Part shown: positions 55,974-64,000 of the stretch, piece by piece
How positions within the stretch are numbered: the stretch's first letter is position 1
Layout: the number at the start of each line of letters is the position of its first letter
NCBI GenBank assembly: GCA_963921825.1
Contig: OY997589.1
Location: 85,482,523-85,546,522, forward strand
DNA: 64,000 nucleotides
From: Erodium maritimum
Lineage: Eukaryota > Streptophyta > Magnoliopsida > Geraniales > Geraniaceae
Direction of reading: 5' to 3'
Position numbers and translations under genes: made by a program
The notes under the pieces: model-generated
What the model was told of the DNA's origin: nothing
What the model saw: only the letters and a program-made list of their open reading frames with translations
Databases searched by the model: none

Positions 55974-57289
55974 ATGCAAGGCCACGTGAGAGGTTCGGGG
56001 AGGGTGTTGGGGTCTAGCCAGGAAGAAGACATGAGGAGAGGTCCGTGGACTCTCGAAGAAGACAATAAGCTCTCTCGTTACATCTCTAAAAACGGAGAGG
56101 GTCGCTGGAACGTGTTGGCCAAATGCGCAGGTACGAGGAACATGAAAGAAAGCGGCACCGACAAGTACAAAGACAACCTTATTCTCGGCTAATAACGTTG
56201 TTGTTTCACTCTTGTGTTTTTAGGGTTGAAGAGGACCGGTAAGAGCTGTCGGTTGAGGTGGCTGAATTACCTTAAACCCGACATTAAGCGCGGAAACCTC
56301 GCACCCCAAGAACAGCTCTTGATCCTCGAACTCCACTCCAAACTGGGTAACAGGTACATATATCTTATAGTCTGAAGGTTCAGGTATAATTTTATATTCT
56401 AACATGTGTTCCGATCCTATGAATTATTTAGATTTACCTCAAACCCGACATTAAGTGCGGAAACCTCATCCCCTATACTACCTTTTGATCCTAGAATTGC
56501 ACTCAAAACCGGGGAATAGGTAAATATACCTGATAGTTAAAGGTCCCGTTATTCTAACAACATCCTTACAAACAAGCTTATCCTTACGGGAATTAGGGAA
56601 ATAATGATTTTGTTTTCTAGATAGTGAGATTGAAATCCGTGATCCAGTAGTGATTGTGATAGAATACCAGTTCAACTAAATGCTTCAGTAGATAGTTGAA
56701 AACCAAGTTATTGTTAAAACCTGTGATCTGATATTTGTCACACAGGTGGTCAAAAATCGCGCAACATCTTCCTGGGAGGACGGACAACGAGATCAAAAAC
56801 TACTGGAGGACGAGGGTACAGAGGCAGGCAAGGCAGCTGAACATGGAGTCCAGTAGCAAGAGGTTCCTCGAAGCAATCAGGTGTTTCTGGGCTCCGAGGT
56901 TGCTTCACAACATGAACCAATCCGAATCTTCGGACACAACCATGAACTTCCTCAACTATGTCTCTCCCGAACCTTACTCCGATCACTCCACTCCACCATG
57001 CCATCTTCAACCTCTCCAACGACAACAACAACAACACATGTACAGCTTCAAGGATTGTTCATCAAGTCATGTACTTGGTTTTGAACCTTTTGACAATACC
57101 ATATACAATGAGGCTCCGATTCTGAGTGATGGCTTCGACATGGATGGTCTCAAGGCCCTGAACCAAGCTCCGACGGGATGTGGTGACACGTCGGCACCGG
57201 AGAGCCAGGTGGCGGAACCTGATTGGTTGATCAACAACATCGATGGTCTATGGGACATGAGTGATGAGATGTGGCGACTGGACATCTGA
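55974..57289 (+). CDS. R2R3-MYB transcription factor, subgroup 20-like
   Basis: Nuclear DNA-binding regulator. Three exons: 55974-56130, 56224-56353 and 56746-57289, joining in frame to 276 residues; the intron positions are the usual ones of plant R2R3-MYB genes. R2 has Trp25, Trp45 and Trp65 ([39 protein letters not shown]). R3 has Leu78 in place of the first Trp (an aliphatic or Phe residue is normal there), then Trp97 and Trp116 ([27 protein letters not shown]). The motif WAPRL at 144-148 fits the WxPRL signature of subgroup 20 (MYB2, MYB62, MYB78, MYB108, MYB112, MYB116), linked with stress, phosphate and hormone responses. The acidic C-terminus [18 protein letters not shown] is a likely activation region. 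The 5' end of the frame, before the MYB repeats, is short as usual. Intron 2 holds a duplicated piece of exon 2, and a partial copy of exon 3 lies 2.6 kb downstream. Confidence 0.94.
56429..56543 (+). repeat. Diverged duplicate of MYB exon 2 end and donor, inside intron 2
   Basis: Matches 56263-56382 at most positions: GATTTACCTCAAACCCGACA against GAATTACCTTAAACCCGACA, then TTAAGTGCGGAAACCTC, an ACTGCACTCCA-like part, and the donor copy AATAGGTAAATATACC against AACAGGTACATATATC. It contains a stop and could not replace exon 2 without breaking the protein. Confidence 0.85.
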
Positions 57290-59460
57290 GTTATAGTACA
57301 CGTGGTATATATATACGTACGTATAGAGTTTCAATACATCATTTGTATACTATTATGTACTATTTATGATACAGCTGGAAGAAGACGATTGTAATGTATT
57401 TAATTATTAAACACGGTCCTACCATATCATGTGAGCCACTATTCAATGTATAATATTCGTTACGACAAGCACACTTTCATGGCATCGGTGAATATGATTC
57501 AACGCATTCATGTTTGGTTGGTGGATGAGCCAAAAAAATGTCTTGTTTGTAGAGTCTGAATTAGGAATTTATTTTAAAAGTAACCGTCAGTTATTTTGTG
57601 GAACACCATACATTATTCTGGTTTCGCCCTTACCTCATATATCGCTATTCGTCCTTTTTATTTTGTAATTTTTTTATGCATACGATCCATATATATACAT
57701 ATACATATATATATATATCATGAGTTGATAAGACAAAAATATTTAATGATCGATTCATGATGGCGAAAAAACGTAGATTTTTGAATATAAATATGATTTT
57801 TAACATATCTGACTTCATATCTGTTCACTCATGTAACAATTTAATTCATTATTTTTTAGAAGAAGAAAAAATTAATCCTTCACGCCATGCCGTCACGGAA
57901 AGATTTGGCATCTACAACATACAACTGCAAATGTTTTAACACTAACTATATTAAATTATTGGCGTAGACTTATATTTTCTTTTAAATGTTACGTCTCATT
58001 AATCATTTCCAAACAAGCCTTAAACTTACATGAAGGTCTATAAAAAATTAGGTTAATTGACCCCATATGAGTCTTCTTACTCATTTTTTAGAGGGTCTTA
58101 ATAATAAGAAAATTTTCATATTTGTGGACTAGGGAAATTACTCCTACTCCTAAATTTAAGGGTATATTAAATTTAGCCTCTTACTCTTGGTCATGGGTAT
58201 GGACCGTAGCCTAGTACTATATATTAGTTTGGTATTTAACATTTGGATTGTGACTGTCCAACTGTTGGACACGTTGTCTAGTACGGTGAGCTAAAAGTCC
58301 ATGTTAAAGGAAAAAAAATAGTTAAGCCCAAGCGAAAGTAAGCTAAGACTATTCACAATAGAGGTTTTTGCGCGTCTAACGAAAGAAGTTGGAAAACTGA
58401 GGGTTACGTTCTCCCTTTACCGACTGAATTGACCAAACTATCAACTATGGACATAAATGGACTATAGAAAGAAGAAAATCAACTATTTAATATTCTCATT
58501 AGAAAATCCTTATAGTATTAGATCAACATTCATTCAAACAAAATCTAAAATATTTGAACACGTGCTCAATTTTTCTATTACACATAAGAAGCTTTTAAAA
58601 AGTCTAAGCTATGGCTCCTGAAGAAAAGAGTAAACATCAACTAAACGATAAAATCTAGACTTTAAGCCATGATGTCACATCCTTTTTGCTAGATTAAATC
58701 GTTAAATTGATCCGTTCCATAACCGTCTTCATTTGCCAAACATATGAGAAATGAACATCAGGATGTAAAATAATGCTTTTCACGCTTCTTAGTGTAACAT
58801 GACTTTTACTTATTTCTGTTTTTTGTTTTTGTTTTTCTTGTTTGACCAGAGCTGTGGAGCATTCGAGCGCGCGGTGCAGGTGCAAGTGCAGGTGCAGGTA
58901 CATGCCAAAAGGGATTGGAGCGCATGAAAAGCATCATAATGGCTTATTGTCGCTGCCGTCATTGAACGATTGGTATTTACAGTTTTATACACTTGTCATT
59001 ACTTTTAGTGTAATAGGGCGGATGTTGTTTTGTTATTGTTAAGAAAGTTTTGATCCATTAATGGTTTTAGGGCCGACCCAATGATTATTAGGGCATAAAG
59101 CGAGAATTTGACCGATAGCTTTTTTTCTTATGAAAAAATATAATAGAAAATAAGTAAATTTGCTCATATAACAAGATTATACTAGATGATATTGATCAAA
59201 TGAGTTTCAACATTTATTTATAACACTAAAAAAATATGTAATGGATGATGGATATTAGTTTCTAACAAGACATCCCCGATGAATAAAATTTACCGTCTAC
59301 AATTCTATACAAAAATCCAAATATTTATTTAATTATTCACATTTATCCTTAAATAAGATATACGAATGTGATGTTCGGATGTAATAGGTTCAATATAATT
59401 CTATAAAATTGCACTAAATTATGTAGAATATATGTGACGTCATATATCACTAGCTATTGT
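57290..59460. other. MYB 3' flank and AT-rich intergenic DNA
   Basis: 57290 to about 57552 is the MYB 3' UTR and flank, which is duplicated further on (59903-59930, 62143-62228 and 63587-63755). The rest is AT-rich with (TA)n near 57700 and no gene; a GCAGGTGCAAGTGCAGGTGC patch near 58875 is low-complexity. Confidence 0.5.
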
Positions 59461-59902
59461 CATGGAGTCCAGTAGCAAGAGGTTTCTGGAAACAATCAGG
59501 TGTTTCTGGGCTCCAAGGTTACTCCACAACATGAACCAATCCGAATCTTCGGACACAACCATGAACTTCCTCAACTATGTCTCTCCCGGACCTTACTCCG
59601 ATCACTCCACTCCACTATGCCATCTTCAAGCTCTCCAACAACAACAACACATGTACATCTTCAAGGATTGTTCATCAAGTCATGTACTTGGTTTTGAACC
59701 TTTTGACAATACTATATACAATGAGGCTCCGATTCTGAGTGATGGGCTAGACATGGATGGTCTCAAGGCCCCGAACCAAGCTCCGATGGGATGTGGTGAC
59801 ACGTCGGCACCGGAGAGCCAGGTGGCGGAACCTGATTGGTTGATCAACAACGTCGATGGTCTATGGGACATGAGTGATGAGATGTGGCGACTGGACATCT
59901 GA
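59461..59902 (+). pseudogene. Truncated duplicate of the MYB gene, exon 3 only, frame still open
   Basis: 146-codon frame starting at the ATG that corresponds to Met129 of the full MYB. It lacks both MYB repeats but keeps WAPRL, the Ser/Gln-rich middle (two Gln codons fewer) and the complete C-terminal [18 protein letters not shown]. By eye I count about 11 amino-acid-changing and about 7 silent base differences from the parent, plus one 6-base in-frame deletion. The sequence upstream of 59461 does not match the parent, so the promoter was not copied. Most likely a pseudogene. A small transcribed protein without DNA-binding domain is possible but unsupported. Confidence 0.85.
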
Positions 59903-59929
59903 GTTATAGTACACGTGGTATATATATAT

Positions 59930-62142
59930 ATATATATAGAAGCATTATCAAATACAAACTAGATATTGAAATATAAAATAAAAACTGTTTTTGACCATTG
60001 GATTGTTATATATGGATGATTGAGATTATAATGGTACTTTTTGTAATTAATAAAATTCTGATATATATTTCTTTAATTTAATAACTTAAAAGGTTATTTT
60101 TGTCTTTCTCTTCCATTTCCTAATTAACCAACTCCCCCTCTCCCCCATTCCTTTCGTCCATTTTTTCTCTCTTATTTTCTCGCTCTTCAAAATTATCCCT
60201 CCTTCTAGCCGAAATCCAGTAGAGCTTGCAGAATCATTGGGAAACAAGAGCCATGGTCAGCAAAAACAGTGGTCGGACCAGCCTTGACCTCCCGCTCTTT
60301 CAAAGGCCACATATTAATTGTTCATTCAAATTGATGATGTACTAGTTTCATTTACAAAACTCCAATGCATATTGTTTCTTTAATTAGTCATTGTTTATTT
60401 TTTACTAATGTTTTTTCAACAAAATTATTCTACACATGTTTCACACTTCATAATTCTGATGCATCTGTTTCATGTCATTAATTTTTTTTTTTGAAATCAT
60501 GTCAGTAGCTAGTTGTTTCAATACAGAATAGATAAGCTTCTACTTTCTTAATGAATTTGTAGTTTGGCTGTTCTGGTAACATATTCTTTATGATCTTTAT
60601 TTCTTTTTTAATTTTTTTCCTCTTAAAAAATAAATCATTAGGGTTCCTTTAGATGTAGTTTCTACTTTGCACTCTACTTTTAAAAATTGATACGTCAATA
60701 CACAAATGGTAACATGTTTCATTTTTTTTTTGTAGTAATTGTGTCATTCTCTCAAATATTTCAATTTTAAAAGGAAACTGTTTCAAGGTAGGAAATTGTT
60801 TCAAGGTGGTTCTGGTTCAAAACGATAAAAAACGGTAGTATACTAATTTTTCATTTGTTTTTCACAAATATATCATTTTAATTAAATGTTTCACACTCAT
60901 TTATCGTGAAATATTTCGATTAGCTATGAACTATTACGAGCACATATTTCATGCCTTTGGATGCACATGTTTCATACTCTTCGGACCATTGTTTCATATT
61001 ACCAATGTCGTAGATTTCAAAAAAAAGAACGCCTCATAATTATGAAACTTTCTAACAAGAACTATGAAACTTAACAAATAATTTATAATTGTATCCTACT
61101 ACACCTATTATCAAGTTTATTGAATAAATTTATGCAACATTATATTACAAGAAATGTAAGTTTGTAAAAGGATCATTCAATATAGATTTGGTGAATAATT
61201 AAAAATTATTTTAATTGGTTGAAACTTGAAACTGAAACAATTATTACATAAATTTGAAATATAAAATATTACTTATCCTTTACATTCTAATATTTAATCA
61301 ACTGATTAACAACAATGAAACCATTGTATATACCTATTTCCTAATGCTTTTACGGTTGACGTGATTATACCGAAACAATGTACTACACAATTTTATATGA
61401 CGTTTTCAAAACTCATATATATTAAATTTAAACTGACTTATCAAATATTTCATTCAAATGAGATGTCTTAATTTAGCATCATGTTCTTGGAGGTATGTGG
61501 TGGTGATATACCATAAATGGACCGATTTCATGGATGATAGATTGAAATAAAGTAGGTCATAAAAATAATGTATTATATGAAAAATCATAATTGTTAGTTT
61601 TCAAAACAGTTTTTTTTCTCTCTCACTTGGCTTGAAACAAGGTGTAACATGATGATTTCAGTTATATGTGCAAGAGAGATAAAAATTTCATCCCTATTAT
61701 GCCTTTTAAATCTTAATTTAATATATAAATTCATTTTGTTGTTAAAATCTATTAACCATTGGATGAGTGGCTATTTAATGGTTAGGATTAGTTTTCATTT
61801 TATCCAGTAAAAACCACCCTTATTGTGCAAACTACGAACTCACCAGGTGCTGACACGTGGCACGTTTAGTGCTGATAGTTTGCGCAACACGGTGCTAATA
61901 GTTTGGGACTATTAGCACTGTGCGCTCAAACTATTAGCACTCTGCGCGCCACGTGTCAGCGCCTGGTGAGTTCGTAGTTTGCACAATAAGGTGCGGTGTT
62001 TTATATATATATTGTCCACGTGTCAACATCTGGTGCGCTCTGCTGACATCACTTTGGGGGGATCATGTGGCTCTCATGGGTTCGTAGTTTGCACAATAAG
62101 GGGGGGTTTGTACCTGATACCAATCCTATATATATATATATA
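59930..62142. mobile_element. About 2.2-kb non-coding element inserted in a (TA)n tract
   Basis: It interrupts the duplicated MYB 3' flank: the flank stops in a (TA)n run at about 59922-59938 and resumes from another (TA)n run ending near 62147. The two ends show imperfect inverted similarity: GAAGCATTATCAAATACAAA at the left and, inverted, GGATTGGTATCAGGTACAAA at the right. The interior lacks coding frames and is rich in TGTTTCA. The superfamily is uncertain; the target duplication is masked by the TA tract. Confidence 0.6.
61819..62100. repeat. Foldback with 43-bp arms and a third partial arm
   Basis: The left arm 61819-61861 (CTTATTGTGCAAACTACGAA and onwards) is the inverse of the right arm 61948-61990. 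A further direct copy of the arm end, GGTTCGTAGTTTGCACAATA, lies at 62079-62098. Between the main arms a smaller hairpin GCTAATAGTTTGGGACTATTAGC-like (about 61893-61915) is present. Confidence 0.85.
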
Positions 62143-62228
62143 TATACGTATAGAGTTTCAATACATCATTTGTATAATTTTATGTACTATTTATGATACA
62201 GCTTGAAGAAGATGACTATAATGTATTA

Positions 62229-63586
62229 TTTTTTTTGAAGAAGCAAGTGAATTTATTTATGCTCTTTAGAATCTGAGAAAGATTCAAGAGAGAGGAGGAG
62301 AGTACCTCCCAAGTAACCAAACACAACTAACAACCCAACTATGGGTGAAACAAACCAGATTACAGACTCTTGAGTAGCTAGATTTTCCAGACAGTAAGAC
62401 CAAAACCCAACCAGGGGTGAATACAAACCGAAAACAAAGACTCTAAATAGCCACAATTCCACAAGATAAGAACACAAAAATAAGAGTCGGAAGCACAATA
62501 GGCAAAATCAACATAAGAGAAACATAAGGTCATGTGCTTTGATCCACCCTCGAGCCAAATGCTGCTGTGAGACTGAAAACTTCTCGAGAAACCAACAACG
62601 AACCAGAAGGGCACACTGGCCACACGAAACTGTTCCTCCACCGGACAGTAACAGTAACACCAGACCCAGCACCACCGACGCTGCCAAAGGCTCCCCCAAA
62701 GGTCCTCAACCAATAATACCCTCACCAGCCCAAAATACCAAAGAGGTGTCTTGCCACCGGCCAACACCGGAAAAAGCCCAAAACAGGGAGCTGAGACAAA
62801 AAACATCCCCTATCCTTCCAACAAACGCTTCCAACCCACACATCCTAATCAAAAAATTCTTCAACACAAGCTATAGGCTTAACCACTCCACGCTGGCCAG
62901 CACCAACCGTGAAGCCCCGTCCTCAACAGGACACGGGGAACCGAAGACTAATTGAAAGGAGGTAGGAACAAGTGATGAACGAAGGAAGAGGTGTTGAAAG
63001 AGAAGTCATACCAAAAACTGATAGACCAAACTCGTCCATGAGGGAATCGGCGAGGGGGAAGCCATTCAAACCCAAAAGTACTCCCACCAACGAAATCTCC
63101 CAGTGAGCTTTTCCAATCTCAGAGAATCCAGCCAGGAAACTCTTCCCACGAAGAAAGGAAGTCGGTCCACCAAAGAAACCTCCCGCGAAGGAGTAGCCAA
63201 TCGATCTGAACATGCAGCAAGAGGACAAGCCCCAATAAAAACAAAAGTCTCTGATCGGCTCCGATTAAGACTGGATCCACCATGAATCTCTCTTGAGAAA
63301 CATCTCCCACCATGAATCTGAGGATTCTAAACGAAGAAAACACAGAGATCTGATGTCTAAAGCCGAAGCGGTGTCAGAGGGTAGGAGTTACGAACTTGGA
63401 GAGGAGGAGAGGAGAGGGAAAAGTGGCTAGAAAGGGAAGTAGGGAAGAAAGACGAGCAAGGAGAACCCTCGCCGACAACGATCAGAACCGAGGTCTTGGC
63501 CATCACCGGCGAGATCGGAGAAGGAGGGTGGGCGGCGGCTCTGTAGCAAAGCTAGGGTTTTTTGAACAGGGAGAGAAAAAAGAAGC
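62229..63586 (-). mobile_element. Minus-strand retroposon with target duplication of about 14 bp
   Basis: It interrupts the duplicated MYB flank. GACTATAATGTATT (62214-62227) and GACTGTAATGTATT (63587-63600) are the two target-site copies. Read on the minus strand the element starts GC-rich (CCCTAGCTTTGCTACAGAGC) and ends AATTCACTTGCTTCTTCAAA with a short A run next to the 62228 edge, as target-primed insertion produces. Frames up to 142 codons on the minus strand match no domain I know. LINE-derived or non-autonomous. Confidence 0.75.
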
Positions 63587-64000
63587 GACTGTAATGTATT
63601 TGATTATTAAATATTGTCCTACCATATCATGTGAGCCACTCTTCAATGTATAGTATTCGTTACAACAAGCGCACTTTCATGGCATCGGTGAATATGATTC
63701 AACGCATTCATGTTTGGTTGGTGGATGAGCCAAAAAAAAATATCTTGCTTGGCATGACATTGTTGGGCATGAATGTGGAGAATATGAGTTGAGAACAAGG
63801 GTAGTTTTGGAAATTAATAAATTAACTATATTGTTAAAGTGGTTCAAGCTAATAGTATTAATTGTAGGTTTTTCAAAATTAAGATTTATATAGTTGAACG
63901 TAAAAACGCTCTGAACGAACCCTATGGTTTCCTCTCATAATCCCAAGGGGTGTAACTCACTGTCGTCGGTCAACGCTTGATCGACGTGGTTCCGCTTACT
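63587..64000. other. Remainder of the duplicated MYB flank and edge of window
   Basis: 63587-63755 matches 57388-57552, for example CCTACCATATCATGTGAGCC and ATGATTCAACGCATTCATGT. From about 63760 to the end the sequence is unrelated and shows no gene. Confidence 0.7.

Noticed and set aside
1..64000. tRNA, rRNA or microRNA genes
   Set aside because: I searched by eye for tRNA-like cloverleafs and primer-site matches; only retroelement primer-binding sites were found. A covariance-model search would be decisive.

Overview
This is nuclear DNA from a flowering plant, most likely a eudicot. The evidence is spliced genes with GT-AG introns, plastid-targeted proteins (ribosomal protein uL15c, a monoacylglycerol lipase, a hotdog thioesterase), an adenylate isopentenyltransferase, an R2R3-MYB factor, and plant-type LINEs, TRIMs and PIF/Harbinger elements. 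The species cannot be told from the sequence. All genes were recognised by reading translations against remembered plant families; no database search was run.

Layout. 1-5.8 kb: nuclear RPL15 (minus, 4 exons) with an intron 2 swollen by tandem repeats and hairpin transposons. 6.3-10.8 kb: a plastid-type monoacylglycerol lipase (minus, 8 exons), again with repeat-filled introns. 11-19.6 kb: gene-poor, with a decayed PPR gene, a TRIM remnant, nested hairpin elements and a Harbinger-type MITE. 20.1-21.2 kb: an intact intronless isopentenyltransferase (plus). 21-29.7 kb: AT-rich intergenic DNA with a LINE tail, a 40-bp hairpin repeat array, an hAT-like element and a polyA retroposon. 29.7-30.6 kb: an intronless 296-aa protein of unknown function (minus). 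31-33.3 kb: a Harbinger element with a dead transposase and a nested MITE. 35.9-37.6 kb: a universal stress protein gene (minus) with a one-base frame break in the last exon. 39.3-41.6 kb: an ALT-type acyl thioesterase (minus, 5 exons). 41.7-55.9 kb: a retroelement graveyard (two TRIMs, several LINEs or retroposons). 56-57.3 kb: an R2R3-MYB gene (plus). 59.5-63.8 kb: a partial duplicate of its last exon and 3' flank, split by two later insertions.

The genes do not form a pathway or cluster; they are ordinary independent plant loci. Two themes stand out. First, many hairpin elements of several sequence families share a terminus like GGG(A/T)TAATTG and are flanked by 9-bp direct repeats, which points to Mutator-type MITEs; they fill introns of at least four genes. 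Second, in three genes an intron contains tandem copies that each duplicate an exon-intron junction: the RPL15 exon 2 donor, the lipase exon 3 acceptor and the MYB exon 2 donor. I see no clearly new enzymatic or defence system. The most unusual items are the junction-duplicating intron repeats, the MITE superfamily and the 40-bp hairpin array.
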